The notes under the pieces are model-generated. The model did not search any database. It was given only the letters and a program-made list of their open reading frames with translations, and was not told where the DNA came from. Shown one piece after another: positions 9,145-17,968 of a stretch of DNA of 64,000 bases. Position 1 is the stretch's first letter. Each line of letters opens with the position of its first letter. This stretch comes from Photobacterium sp. GB-56. GTDB lineage: Bacteria; Pseudomonadota; Gammaproteobacteria; Enterobacterales; Vibrionaceae. The stretch lies in assembly GCF_003026105.1 (NCBI RefSeq), contig NZ_PYNW01000015.1:39996-103995 (forward strand), written 5' to 3'. A program made the position numbers and the translations under genes.

Positions 9145-9270
9145 ATGCCTTTCTAACTTTTCATATCTCTTTTTTATACTTCTTTTAATGCGTTAATCTC
9201 ACATTCAACGCCTCTCTTCTCTCTATTTTGTCTTTATTTTTATGCTTCATCGCTTTTTATCTATTCACTT

Positions 9271-9288
9271 TGTAAGAGATCTCTTACA
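9271..9288. promoter_or_regulatory. GacA/UvrY/VarA box of csrB copy 3 (perfect palindrome)
   Basis: TGTAAGAGATCTCTTACA, a perfect 18-base palindrome equal to the consensus. Its centre is 178-179 bases upstream of the RNA start at 9458. A near-consensus IHF site, GATCAATTAGTTA (9354-9366), lies between box and promoter; IHF is known to assist UvrY at E. coli csrB. Confidence 0.88.
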
Positions 9289-9422
9289 TCACTGTGGGAT
9301 TAATTCTTTTTTTTAATCGTAAAAATAGTAATTGGAAATAGATTATTATTTAAGATCAATTAGTTAGATTGGCGGTTGGCGATTTAATAAAGAGTCTTTA
9401 TTTTTCATAATCTATATATGTG

Positions 9423-9450
9423 TTGTTCATGATTACTAATCTAGTAATAT
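9423..9450 (+). promoter_or_regulatory. Promoter of csrB copy 3
   Basis: TTGTTC at 9423-9428 and TAATAT at 9445-9450 with a 16-base spacer, 8 bases before the GTCG start at 9458. Same layout as copies 1 and 2. Confidence 0.6.
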
Positions 9451-9457
9451 CTACCTT

Positions 9458-9928
9458 GTCGAAAGGGAACGGCATTAGGAAACGGAACAGCTAAGGATTA
9501 GCTACCTCAGGATGAGGATAGATAGCGGAGCTATCTAACAAGGATTGTGCAGGGAAAACTACAGGATGTAGTGAGGTAAATAGGATATTTACTGGTCTGG
9601 ATGACATGGAACACTTCAGGATGAAGTTTAGGGACAGCGCTCTAGGATGGAGTGAGTGGAACACTCTAGGATTGAGTAGGGATTAATCTTCATTGATGAA
9701 GTCAGGAACAGCTTTAGGATGAAGTAAAGGACACCTCCAGGACGGAAGAGAGAGTCAATATTGGAATATTGATGGGTCAAGGAACTACCGAAGAGCAACT
9801 CTAGGATAGAGTTTGGAGCTACACTGGGGATTTAAGTATATCAAGGATTGATGGCAAGGAGCACCATAGTAGCGGGAATGCTGCATGTAAAGCCATAGGG
9901 CGCAACGAAAGTTGCGCCCGTTCTTTTT
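9458..9928 (+). ncRNA. csrB: CsrB-family sRNA, longer divergent copy 3
   Basis: About 471 nucleotides, related to copies 1 and 2 in its start (GTCGAAAGGGAACGG), several internal blocks (AAAGGACACCTCCAGGA, CACCATAGTAGCGGGAATGC) and terminator design, but about 85 bases longer and much diverged. I count 18 AGGA and 4 AGGGA motifs, several in hairpin contexts such as CTCTAGGATAGAG. The terminator is GGGCGCAAC-GAAA-GTTGCGCCC (9898-9919) followed by GTTCTTTTT. It should be a third CsrA-titrating RNA, corresponding in function to the redundant CsrB/C/D set of Vibrio cholerae. Confidence 0.92.
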
Positions 9929-9942
9929 ATCACTATAAAAAA

Positions 9943-10257
9943 TTAATACTCTTCACCCTCAGGAAGACGATGAGGGGGAATATAAAAATGGCTTGCTCTA
10001 AGTCGCTTCATTTCTAAATAACCTTGATAGGCATCATGCCCGTCGGCAGAGAACTCAAAGACAAAGATAGTACGCCATCCCCATTCTCCACGATGATCTT
10101 TGATTTTATGTGTTCCTCTCGCAAAGCTCAGTAATTGCAGTCCCATATTTTTACAGCGTTGCTCTATAAAATATTGCGCTAGCTCTGTTTGTCGTCTTTG
10201 CTGCCAAAATAAAAAACCGATGATAGCGATAAGCAGTATTCCGAATAAATTGTCCAA
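9943..10257 (-). CDS. DUF3301 membrane-anchored protein
   Basis: A 104-residue protein beginning at a TTG codon with an AGGA ribosome-binding site about 8 bases upstream. Residues 3-19 (NLFGILLIAIIGFLFWQ) form a single N-terminal membrane anchor, followed by a small soluble domain with ELAQYFIEQRCKNMGLQLL and the aromatic segment WGWRTIFVFEFSADG. The pattern matches DUF3301, a family of unknown function. It lies 18 bases downstream of the DUF3549 gene on the same strand, so they are likely one operon, and its end abuts the csrB copy 3 terminator from the opposite side. Confidence 0.75.
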   Translation of the reverse strand: MDNLFGILLIAIIGFLFWQQRRQTELAQYFIEQRCKNMGLQLLSFARGTHKIKDHRGEWGWRTIFVFEFSADGHDAYQGYLEMKRLRASHFYIPPHRLPEGEEY

Positions 10258-10275
10258 ATTTTTATTCCTATTCTC

Positions 10276-11322
10276 TTATTGCCCACGAGCATGTTGCTGT
10301 AATTTCTCAATCGCGGCGACTAAAGCAGGTTCAGCTTGACCATGTAATACTTGAAGCATGGTGCCGCGTAATACAGGAAGCATAACTAAATCTGCAAATA
10401 ATTGATTGAACAGTGCTTGATCGTTTGTCTCAGCAAGGCGTAATAAAAATCTTGCAGCGTTGTCTGTTGTTAATAGCCCCGACCAGCATCGACCAGCAAT
10501 AGCGATTAACACTTCGCGGTGACACAATTCAGGTTGGGCTAAAATACTTTCAAGAGCAGGGTTTAAGACTTTGCTATCACTGCCAGATATTGCACGGATC
10601 AACGCTGAAACTAAAAATAGATCCGGATCTTGGCTATTGATTTCAGCACTTAAATGTTCACTGATACGAGTACTTAAAGGATCAGGTAATGTACAGTGCT
10701 CTAAGCAGCCAAGCAGGGCATAAAGTGGCGTCATAGGAAGGTTTGCAATTGCTTTACGAATAAAGGTAGCATTATTTTCTTGCTTCATTCGCGCACAAAT
10801 ATCGGCAATGCCTTGTAAACCAACACCTTGCCACTGTTGCCAATCTAATTTACCGGATAAATATTGCTGAGCATGTTCGTAATATTGGCTTGCTGGTAAA
10901 TCCAATTGATGACGGATCTGGGCGTGAAAAATAGCCATCTTGTCATCGGTGGGTTTAAACGTGTAAGGATTAGCCGCTAGCTTTTCTTGTTCTTCTTCAG
11001 TCGGCTCGCTATTAAGTGTTGCGCCCATCGCTTCAATCACATACTTAATAAAATCACCAACAGCTGCTTGTTTTAATAAGCCACGCTCATCGAGTGGTAA
11101 TCGAAGAAACCAGATCCACGGTGTATGTTGAGGTTGCCAAAAAGAAATAGCTAAATGCGCATGTTGCTGTAATGGCCATGGATAAGGCTGGCGATTTTCT
11201 TCGACAGCTTTAAATTGTGAAACATCAATTTCATTCACACGGCGGCCGAGATCAAAAATGTTGTATTGGCAGCCTGCATTATCAAGTAATTGGGTCAGGG
11301 TATGAAATTTATCCATGGTCAT
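10276..11322 (-). CDS. DUF3549 family protein
   Basis: A 348-residue soluble protein. The N terminus (FHTLTQLLDNAGCQYNIFDLGRRV) and the segment WIWFLRLPLDERGLLKQAA are the features by which I recognise DUF3549, found mainly in Vibrionaceae and relatives, without known function. The C-terminal half reads like HEAT-type helical repeats (ALIRAISGSDSKVLNPALESIL). The ATG at 11322 has AGGAG 7 bases upstream. It is divergent from yqcC and forms a probable two-gene operon with the DUF3301 gene. Confidence 0.75.
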   Translation of the reverse strand: MTMDKFHTLTQLLDNAGCQYNIFDLGRRVNEIDVSQFKAVEENRQPYPWPLQQHAHLAISFWQPQHTPWIWFLRLPLDERGLLKQAAVGDFIKYVIEAMGATLNSEPTEEEQEKLAANPYTFKPTDDKMAIFHAQIRHQLDLPASQYYEHAQQYLSGKLDWQQWQGVGLQGIADICARMKQENNATFIRKAIANLPMTPLYALLGCLEHCTLPDPLSTRISEHLSAEINSQDPDLFLVSALIRAISGSDSKVLNPALESILAQPELCHREVLIAIAGRCWSGLLTTDNAARFLLRLAETNDQALFNQLFADLVMLPVLRGTMLQVLHGQAEPALVAAIEKLQQHARGQ

Positions 11323-11503
11323 ATCTGTGCTCCTAAGTCAGAAAGTCAGTATAACTTTTGCGGTGAGCCAAGCATACCTATTAACTAAAGGATTTATATT
11401 GGGTAGGCTAAAGGTTTCATAACCGCGATGCTAAGACGCTTGAATTACTTGGGGCATCTCGTTTCAAGTGCTATTCTGCGCGGCTTACTATCAGGGGGGG
11501 AAG

Positions 11504-11824
11504 ATGGATAAATATCATCATAGTCAACGTTTACTTGAAGAATTAGAGTTGGTACTACGTCAACATTCTCATTGGCAGTTAACGCCTCCTGATGAGCAGT
11601 TACTTACAAGCACTGAACCATTTGCAATTGATACATTAGATTGCCACCAATGGTTACAATGGATTTTTATTCCCAAATTCGGACAACTGATTGCTTTACA
11701 ATTACCGTTACCAGCACAGTTTGAGATTAGTCCTTATATTGAAGAAGCAATGAAAGAAAAAGTAGGTGTTAACGATATTTTATCGGTCACACGTCAGCTA
11801 GATTTACTATTTAAACAACACTGA
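11504..11824 (+). CDS. yqcC: YqcC family protein
   Basis: A protein of 106 residues from the ATG at 11504, which follows a G-rich ribosome-binding site (AGGGGGGGAAG). The start at 11468 lacks such a site. The motif pattern (LLEELELVLRQHSHWQ, PFAIDTLDCHQWLQWIFIPKF) matches E. coli YqcC, a small helical protein of unknown role. Its stop is adjacent to or overlaps the possible starts of truC, an arrangement also found in E. coli, so the pair is an operon. Confidence 0.88.
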   Translation: MDKYHHSQRLLEELELVLRQHSHWQLTPPDEQLLTSTEPFAIDTLDCHQWLQWIFIPKFGQLIALQLPLPAQFEISPYIEEAMKEKVGVNDILSVTRQLDLLFKQH

Positions 11825-11833
11825 GTGAATGTA

Positions 11834-12571
11834 ATGGAACTTGAAATTTTATATCGCGATGACTATTTGATTGCGGTTAACAAGCCTGCCGGTATGTTGG
11901 TTCACCGTTCATGGCTAGATAGTCATGAGACTGTTTTTGTGATGCAAACATTGCGAGATCAAATTGGCCAGCATGTCTTTCCATTACATCGTTTAGATCG
12001 CCCAACATCGGGTGTTTTGTTGTTTGGATTATCCAGTGAGATTGCATCACAAATGATGCCACTTTTTGCTGGGCGCGATATGCATAAAACGTATCATGCC
12101 GTGGTGCGTGGTTGGATAAAAGAAGCGGCAGTGCTCGATTATCCGTTGAAGGTTGAGCTTGATAAGATCGCTGATAAAAATGCATCAGAAGAGAAAGAAG
12201 CACAACCAGCTGTAACGGCTTACGAGCCATTAGCAACGGTTGAAACAGATATTGCGGTAGGGCGCTACTCAACCAGTCGCTATTGTTTAGTTGAAATGAA
12301 ACCAGAAACTGGGCGGAAGCACCAGCTACGTCGACATATGCATCATTTAAGTCATCATATTATTGGTGATGTAAATCATGGTGATGGACGCCATAACCGT
12401 ATGTTCCGTGAACATTATGATTGTCACCGTTTAATGCTGCATGCATCAAGATTACAATTTGATCACCCGATCACAGGTGATTCTATTGATATTCGTGCAG
12501 ATATTGATGAGACGTGGCGTAAAGTCATGACTGCGTTTAATTGGTCCCCCAATCTATTAGTGCGAGACTAA
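11834..12571 (+). CDS. truC: tRNA pseudouridine(65) synthase TruC
   Basis: A 245-residue RluA-type pseudouridine synthase. The catalytic motif HRLDRPTSGVLLFGLS contains the invariant aspartate; NKPAGMLVHRSWLD near the N terminus and the later METGRKHQLRRH-like segment (KPETGRKHQLRRHMHHL) are further family motifs. TruC isomerises U65 in the T-stem of certain tRNAs. The ATG at 11834 gives the E. coli-like N terminus (MELEILYRDDYLIAVNKPAG); a GTG at 11825 in the same frame is a possible alternative. Confidence 0.95.
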   Translation: MELEILYRDDYLIAVNKPAGMLVHRSWLDSHETVFVMQTLRDQIGQHVFPLHRLDRPTSGVLLFGLSSEIASQMMPLFAGRDMHKTYHAVVRGWIKEAAVLDYPLKVELDKIADKNASEEKEAQPAVTAYEPLATVETDIAVGRYSTSRYCLVEMKPETGRKHQLRRHMHHLSHHIIGDVNHGDGRHNRMFREHYDCHRLMLHASRLQFDHPITGDSIDIRADIDETWRKVMTAFNWSPNLLVRD

Positions 12572-12662
12572 TTGAAGTTTAATTATATCGGATCATAGTG
12601 CTTGATTTTTAAGCTTATCATTGCCACATTGGTGATAGTTTATAGTGGCAATGGAGGGCATT

Positions 12663-13109
12663 ATGGCTCGATTAGGTATTTTTATCGGATCTGTTTATGG
12701 TGGTGCGGAAGATCTGGCAGAAGCATTAGCAGAGAGTGCGACGTCAATTGAAACGCAGGTCTATTTTGACCCCACGCTAGATGATTTTCTTGATTACAAA
12801 GATGATAATGTACTGATCATTTCATCGACAACGGGACAGGGTGAGATCCCTGAAAACTTGTTACCGCTTTATGTTGCACTGCAAGATCAATTCCCTCTTT
12901 TACCTCAACAGCAATTTGGTGTGATAGCGTTAGGGGATTCAAGCTATGGTGAAGATCGCTTTTGTGGTGCTGGGCGTCAATTTGATGCGTTATTAGTGGA
13001 GTTAGGCGCTAAACCTGTACAAGATCGCCTTGATATTGATGCGGGCATCCATTTTGAGCCGTTAGATGTCGCTAAAGGTTGGTTTGACACCTTTATTGCA
13101 CAGATATAA
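12663..13109 (+). CDS. yqcA: Flavodoxin YqcA
   Basis: A short-chain flavodoxin of 148 residues. The phosphate-binding loop of FMN is seen as IFIGSVYGGAEDLAE, the second flavin loop as SSTTGQGEIPENLLP, and the third as ALGDSSYGEDRFCGAGRQFD. I chose the ATG at 12663 for its GGAGGG ribosome-binding site. The gene follows truC by 91 bases as in E. coli, where its physiological partner is not established. Confidence 0.92.
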   Translation: MARLGIFIGSVYGGAEDLAEALAESATSIETQVYFDPTLDDFLDYKDDNVLIISSTTGQGEIPENLLPLYVALQDQFPLLPQQQFGVIALGDSSYGEDRFCGAGRQFDALLVELGAKPVQDRLDIDAGIHFEPLDVAKGWFDTFIAQI

Positions 13110-13114
13110 AAGAG

Positions 13115-13147
13115 AAAGCCTGCAGTAATTGCAGGCTTTGTTATTTT
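13115..13147. terminator. Terminator between yqcA and glnD
   Basis: Ten-base-pair inverted repeat AAAGCCTGCA / TGCAGGCTTT with a 5-base loop, then GTTATTTTT. It lies between convergent genes and is nearly symmetric, so it can act in both directions. Confidence 0.85.
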
Positions 13148-13166
13148 TACCCTAATACGTTATCGG

Positions 13167-15788
13167 TTATGCGTGTTGATTGATTGTGCGTATTAGCGAC
13201 GCTTCCAATACTTCTTGCTGCTCAACGCTAAGATTACAACCTTGATCATTAACCAGAATAAAGAAGTCCTCAGCGCGCTCACCAATCGTGGTTATTTTTG
13301 CCGCTTGCAAACTAATATTGTGTTCGGCAAATACAGCTCCCACTTTGGCTAATAATCCTGGCATGTCTAACGCAACTAATTCCATCATCGTTTTCTTGCC
13401 TGTTTTGGTCGGTAGAAAACTGACTTTAGTTTTTACATTAAAGTGTAATAGCTTACGTGGTGCTCGACGGATTTTTCGTTCAGATTTCATTACGGTTAAC
13501 GCTTTGGTTAACGTGCGTCGAATAGTGGTATGACGGTTTTCATTGATTGCTTTACCGTTAGGATCTAACACCATAAAGGTATCAAGTGTGTAACCATCTT
13601 TACTATTCATTATTTGCGCGTCATGGACACTTAAGTTCTTTTTATCTAGCTCTGAAACGACGATAGCAAAAAGCTTGGCTTTATCTTTGCTATACACGAA
13701 TACCTCAGTACCGCCACGGGTTGCTTTTTTACTGAGTAAGATGAGCGGTTTGTCATGATCGTGCGTGAGTAATGCTTCAGCATGCCACGCCAGTTGTTTG
13801 TGGGTATGGCGAAGAAAGTAATCAGCTTTAAAGCGTTGCCATAACACTTCAATTTCACGTGGCTGAAAACCTTTACTACGTAGCATAGCAGAGGCTAATT
13901 GTTGATTGTGACGAATACGGTCACGCACATCCGGTGTATTTTCTAAACCGCGACGTAATGCTTTTTGGGTTGAGTGGTAAAGCTCGGAGAGGAGAGTGCG
14001 CTTCCAACTGTTCCATAAGTCTTGGTTCGTGGCACAGATATCAGCAACGGTTAAGCAGACTAAATAGTCCAGACGTTCTTCATCTCGCACTTCTTTAGCA
14101 AATTCAGTGACCACTTCGGGATCGTAAATATCGCGACGTTGTGCGGTTACTGACATGAGGAGGTGTTTTTTAACTAACCATGAAACAATATTTGCTTCTG
14201 GTCGTGATAGCCCATGTTGGATACAAAATTCATAGGCATCGACAGCACCGAGTTCAGAGTGATCGCCTTTTCGACCTTTGGCGATATCGTGAAAAATAGC
14301 CGCTAGAATTAATAATTCTTTCTTAACTATGCGGGGATAGATCTCACAGCAAATCGGGTGACGTTGTTGATTTTCTGGATCGCTAAATTTATTCAGGTTT
14401 TTGATCACACGAATACTGTGTTCATCGACGGTATAAACGTGGAATAAATCAAATTGCATTTGCCCAACAATGTGGCTCCATTGCGGTAGATAAGCGGATA
14501 ACACGCCGTGACGATGCATCAAGCGAAAGGCTTTTTGCAAGGCGTTGGGTTGTCGGACCAACTCCATGAACTTTTCACGAGCGGTTGGGATTTCAATTAG
14601 AAAGAGATTCAGTCGCCGACGGGCGGTGCGAAGTTGACGCAGTGTTGGCGCCGCAATACCTTCAATCTCAGAGTTTTTAGCAACATGAAGGAACATATCT
14701 AAAATAGTTTCAGGGCGAGCTTGGAATAGCGCTGGCTTGGTGGCTTCAATTAAATGCCCCCTAATTTGAAAGTCTTCATCAAGTACCGTGGGTACGGTAT
14801 CTTTTGGTTGAGTAATAATCGCTTGTTCAAATAGCTGTAGTAGCATTTTATTGAGTTCGGCTACTCGACGAAGCGTACGGTAGAACTCTTTCATCATCAT
14901 TTCAACATGGCGATTACCTTCACCTTGATAACCTAAGTTGTTAGCCACTGATGCCTGATGATCAAAAGTAAGGCGATTATCATAACGACGAAGTTCGATA
15001 TGTAATGCAAAGCGAATTCGCCACAGCTCATTTTGACATTCAACCAGTTCACGATACTCAGCATCAGTTAAAAAACCATGGCGACTCATTTCAAATAAGC
15101 TGGTGGCGCCAAAATGTCGGCGTGCAACCCAACTTAAGGTATGAATATCTCGCAGTCCGCCAGGGCTAGATTTTATATCAGGTTCTAAATTATAGGTGGT
15201 ATCGTGATAACGAGCGTGGCGTTTTTTTTGTTCTTCTAACTTGGCTTTATAAAACGTATGACTTGGCCAGAATGCGCCATCATTAAGGGATTCAATAAGG
15301 TGATTATAGGTGCCTTTATTACCGCATAAATAACGGGCTTCGGTTAAGTTTGTTGCAACGGTTAGGTCATTTTTGCCTACATCAATACATTCAGCAACAG
15401 TACGGACACTTTGTCCTACTTCTAATCGAAGATCCCACAGTAGCGTAATAAATTCACTGACTTTTGTGCCAATCTCATCGCTAATGGGTTGTTCACTTAA
15501 AATTAAAATATCGACATCCGAAAGGGGATGAAGCTCACCACGACCATAACCACCGACGGCAACAAAAGCTAAATCTGATTGCTGTGAAAATCCATAAAAA
15601 TGCCATAAACGTTGTAGTAGTTGATCTATATAGTTACTGCGAGCGGTAACTAGATCGGCAATAGGGACATGCTGAAAAAAACTTTCTTTTTGTTGTTCTG
15701 CAAAGGTGGTTAATGCATTACGTAAATTATCGAGGGTGATGTCTTGATCAAGGTAACGATCAAGTTGAAGAGAGAGGGTATCTGTCAT
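13167..15788 (-). CDS. glnD: Bifunctional uridylyltransferase/uridylyl-removing enzyme GlnD
   Basis: GlnD senses glutamine and adds UMP to, or removes it from, the PII proteins GlnB/GlnK, controlling glutamine synthetase and nitrogen regulation. The 873-residue length is usual for the family. The nucleotidyltransferase motif VGGYGRGELHPLSDVDILI is near residue 80, the HD hydrolase motif AAIFHDIAKGRKGDHSELGA in the middle, and two ACT domains lie at the end, the first around GGTEVFVYSKDKAKLFAIVV and the second around MELVALDMPGLLAKVGAVF. These bind glutamine. It is 127 bases downstream of map on the same strand, with a terminator between them. Confidence 0.98.
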   Translation of the reverse strand: MTDTLSLQLDRYLDQDITLDNLRNALTTFAEQQKESFFQHVPIADLVTARSNYIDQLLQRLWHFYGFSQQSDLAFVAVGGYGRGELHPLSDVDILILSEQPISDEIGTKVSEFITLLWDLRLEVGQSVRTVAECIDVGKNDLTVATNLTEARYLCGNKGTYNHLIESLNDGAFWPSHTFYKAKLEEQKKRHARYHDTTYNLEPDIKSSPGGLRDIHTLSWVARRHFGATSLFEMSRHGFLTDAEYRELVECQNELWRIRFALHIELRRYDNRLTFDHQASVANNLGYQGEGNRHVEMMMKEFYRTLRRVAELNKMLLQLFEQAIITQPKDTVPTVLDEDFQIRGHLIEATKPALFQARPETILDMFLHVAKNSEIEGIAAPTLRQLRTARRRLNLFLIEIPTAREKFMELVRQPNALQKAFRLMHRHGVLSAYLPQWSHIVGQMQFDLFHVYTVDEHSIRVIKNLNKFSDPENQQRHPICCEIYPRIVKKELLILAAIFHDIAKGRKGDHSELGAVDAYEFCIQHGLSRPEANIVSWLVKKHLLMSVTAQRRDIYDPEVVTEFAKEVRDEERLDYLVCLTVADICATNQDLWNSWKRTLLSELYHSTQKALRRGLENTPDVRDRIRHNQQLASAMLRSKGFQPREIEVLWQRFKADYFLRHTHKQLAWHAEALLTHDHDKPLILLSKKATRGGTEVFVYSKDKAKLFAIVVSELDKKNLSVHDAQIMNSKDGYTLDTFMVLDPNGKAINENRHTTIRRTLTKALTVMKSERKIRRAPRKLLHFNVKTKVSFLPTKTGKKTMMELVALDMPGLLAKVGAVFAEHNISLQAAKITTIGERAEDFFILVNDQGCNLSVEQQEVLEASLIRTINQHA

Positions 15789-15860
15789 GGCAGTCCGTGC
15801 TATTGCTAAATCTTATCTTTACTATAACGACTACCAGTGAGGAACAACATGTATAGGGAG

Positions 15861-15889
15861 AAAAAAACCGACACAGAAGGTCGGTTTTT
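15861..15889 (-). terminator. Terminator of map
   Basis: Inverted repeat AAAAACCGAC / GTCGGTTTTT with a 7-base loop. Read on the minus strand it ends with a run of seven T after the stem, just downstream of the map stop and upstream of glnD. Confidence 0.8.
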
Positions 15890-15915
15890 ATGATCGTGTT
15901 AACGAAGTCGGTATG

Positions 15916-16755
15916 TTATGCGTTATGCATAACGCGTGGAAGTGTCTCTTCTGTACGAAGTGTTAAAATTTCACAACCATCTTTTGTCACTAGCAGGGTA
16001 TGTTCCCACTGTGCTGATTTCTTACCATCGACAGTGTAAACAGTCCAACCGTCTTGATCATCAGATTCACAACCGAATTTACCGGCGTTGATCATTGGCT
16101 CGATAGTGAAACACATGCCTTCTTTTAGTACGGTACGATCGCTGTTTTTGTAGTGAACTACTTGTGGTTCTTCGTGGAACTCATTTCCGATACCGTGACC
16201 ACAGTAATCTTTAACAATAGAGAAACGGCTATTACCAGATTTGATAAACTTCTGAATAGCGGTACCAATATCACCGACACGAGCACCTGGTTTTACTTTT
16301 TTAATGGCTAAGTAAAGGCTTTCTTGTGCCACTCGACATAGACGCTTGTCTTCAAGTGATACTTCACCTACTTCAAACATTTTTGATGTATCGCCATGGT
16401 AACCATCTTTAATAACGGTTACGTCGATATTAATAATGTCACCATCTTTTAGCACTGCAGGCTTAATGTACTTGCCATTTGCTTCTGGTACTTCTTCATC
16501 AGTTAGTGCTGGAATACCATGACAGACTACGTGGTTAATTGAAGTACAGATTGATTTTGGAAAACCATGATAATTCAGTGGTGCTGGAATAGCTTGCTGA
16601 TCTTTAGTGATGTAGTCATGACAAATACGGTCAAGCTCTTCTGTAGTTACACCAGCTTTAACGTGGGGTTCGATCATTTCTAGCACTTCAGCAGCCAAAC
16701 GGCCCGCAACGCGCATTTTTTCAATTTCTTCAGCCGTTTTGATCTTAATGCTCAT
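15916..16755 (-). CDS. map: Methionine aminopeptidase type I
   Basis: Removes the initiator methionine from new proteins. The dinuclear metal ligands of the pita-bread fold are all visible: the two aspartates in INIDVTVIKDGYHGDTSKMF, the histidine in CGHGIGNEFHEEP, and the glutamates in FTIEPMIN and QWEHTLLV. The substrate histidine is in NYHGFPKSICTSINHVVCHG. The length of 279 is slightly above the E. coli enzyme (264), with extra residues at the C terminus. It is divergent from rpsB, an arrangement conserved in gammaproteobacteria. Confidence 0.98.
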   Translation of the reverse strand: MSIKIKTAEEIEKMRVAGRLAAEVLEMIEPHVKAGVTTEELDRICHDYITKDQQAIPAPLNYHGFPKSICTSINHVVCHGIPALTDEEVPEANGKYIKPAVLKDGDIINIDVTVIKDGYHGDTSKMFEVGEVSLEDKRLCRVAQESLYLAIKKVKPGARVGDIGTAIQKFIKSGNSRFSIVKDYCGHGIGNEFHEEPQVVHYKNSDRTVLKEGMCFTIEPMINAGKFGCESDDQDGWTVYTVDGKKSAQWEHTLLVTKDGCEILTLRTEETLPRVMHNA

Positions 16756-16873
16756 ATAATCGTCTCTATTTGTATGTTTTGCTATAACACTATATTACCA
16801 GTCGCTTAGGGCTAATGGAAAGATAAGATTCATTCTCATAACCAGATTTGACTAGATTTAGCGCCTAAATATG

Positions 16874-16889
16874 TGGTATAAAGCGCGCC
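16874..16889 (+). promoter_or_regulatory. Extended -10 promoter of rpsB-tsf with GC-rich discriminator
   Basis: TGGTATAAA (16874-16882) is an extended -10 element, followed at once by GCGCGCC (16883-16889). A GC-rich discriminator of this kind is typical of stable-RNA and ribosomal protein promoters under ppGpp control. No good -35 is present at 16-18 bases upstream. This is inference from sequence only. Confidence 0.5.
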
Positions 16890-16989
16890 GTGATCGGTAA
16901 TTTTGTTTCTTTCGATAACCTATGTTTTTGCGTAAGCACTAATATTAGATACGAAGGTGCGACTTGATTGAGTCACACATACTTATTTT

Positions 16990-17122
16990 ATTATTCACAC
17001 ATATCGACACATCTGCCGGGGTGCTCGGTTACCTAATAAGGTAACAATAGCTTTATATAGTTATTATCGGGTCGGTTTTAAGATGGGATATGTGGACGCC
17101 TAACCCCATAGAGGATTATTCA
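16990..17122 (+). promoter_or_regulatory. rpsB 5' leader, probable S2 autoregulatory element (t44-like region)
   Basis: The long untranslated leader before rpsB contains a hairpin GTTACC-TAATAA-GGTAAC (17028-17045), the G-rich segment CTGCCGGGGTGCTCGG just before it and a second structured part up to the GAGG ribosome-binding site at 17111. In E. coli the same interval carries the t44 RNA and a conserved rpsB leader through which S2 represses rpsB-tsf. The assignment rests on position and general appearance; exact ends are not known. Confidence 0.5.
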
Positions 17123-17851
17123 ATGGCAACTGTATCAATGCGCGACATGCTTCAGGCTGGTGTACACTTTGGTCACCAAACTCGTTACTGGAACCCAAAA
17201 ATGAAGCCATTCATTTTCGGCGCTCGTAACCGTGTACACATCATCAACCTAGAAAAAACTGTACCAATGTTCAATGCAGCACTAGCTGAAATTGAAAAAA
17301 TTGCAGCTCGTAAGGGTAAAGTTCTTTTCGTTGGTACTAAGCGCGCAGCTAGCGAATCAATCAAAGAAGCAGCAATCAGCTGTGATCAGTACTACGTAAA
17401 CAACCGTTGGTTGGGTGGTATGTTGACTAACTGGAAAACTGTTCGTCAATCAATCAAGCGTCTTAAAGATCTTGAAGCTCAATCTACTGATGGTACTTTC
17501 GACAAGCTAACCAAGAAAGAAGCGCTAATGCGTACTCGTGAAATGGAAAAGCTTGAGAAGTCACTAGGTGGTATTAAGAACATGGGCGGCCTACCAGACG
17601 CAATGTTCGTAATCGGCGCTGACTGTGAGCACATCGCAATCAAAGAAGCTAACAACCTAGGTATCCCAGTATTTGCTGTTGTTGATACTAACTCTGATCC
17701 AGACGGCGTTGACTTCGTTATCCCAGGTAACGATGACGCAATCCGTGCGATCCAGCTTTACACTGGTGCTGTAGCTCAAACTGTTAAAGAAGCTCGTAAC
17801 CAAGATATCGCTGTTCAAGCTGAAGAAGACGGTTTCGTAGCTGAAGCTTAA
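17123..17851 (+). CDS. rpsB: 30S ribosomal protein S2
   Basis: A 242-residue protein beginning [19 protein letters not shown], the usual start of S2, with [20 protein letters not shown] and [13 protein letters not shown] further in. The ATG at 17123 has GAGG at the right distance; the in-frame ATG at 17090 would add 11 residues not found in S2. S2 is one of the last proteins to join the 30S subunit. Codon use is strongly biased to the preferred set, as in highly expressed genes. It forms an operon with tsf, separated by a partial terminator. Confidence 0.99.
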   Translation: MATVSMRDMLQAGVHFGHQTRYWNPKMKPFIFGARNRVHIINLEKTVPMFNAALAEIEKIAARKGKVLFVGTKRAASESIKEAAISCDQYYVNNRWLGGMLTNWKTVRQSIKRLKDLEAQSTDGTFDKLTKKEALMRTREMEKLEKSLGGIKNMGGLPDAMFVIGADCEHIAIKEANNLGIPVFAVVDTNSDPDGVDFVIPGNDDAIRAIQLYTGAVAQTVKEARNQDIAVQAEEDGFVAEA

Positions 17852-17910
17852 TAAGTACTTGTTACTTACCGAGCCTCTTAAGTTACCTTGTGTAAACTAA
17901 GAATGGTTAC

Positions 17911-17937
17911 CAGGGGCCGATAGGGCCCCTGATTTTT
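17911..17937 (+). terminator. Attenuating hairpin between rpsB and tsf
   Basis: GC-rich stem CAGGGGCC / GGCCCCTG with a 5-base loop followed by ATTTTT. A similar partial terminator between rpsB and tsf is known in E. coli and is thought to set the ratio of the two products. Confidence 0.75.
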
Positions 17938-17968
17938 ACTCGAAGAATTAAATCTGAGGATTATGACA

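Noticed and set aside
8040..9928. Regular AGGA-rich repeats could suggest a CRISPR or satellite array
   Set aside because: Repeat units are short, unevenly spaced and lie in hairpin loops, with terminators at the ends. The pattern is that of CsrB RNAs.
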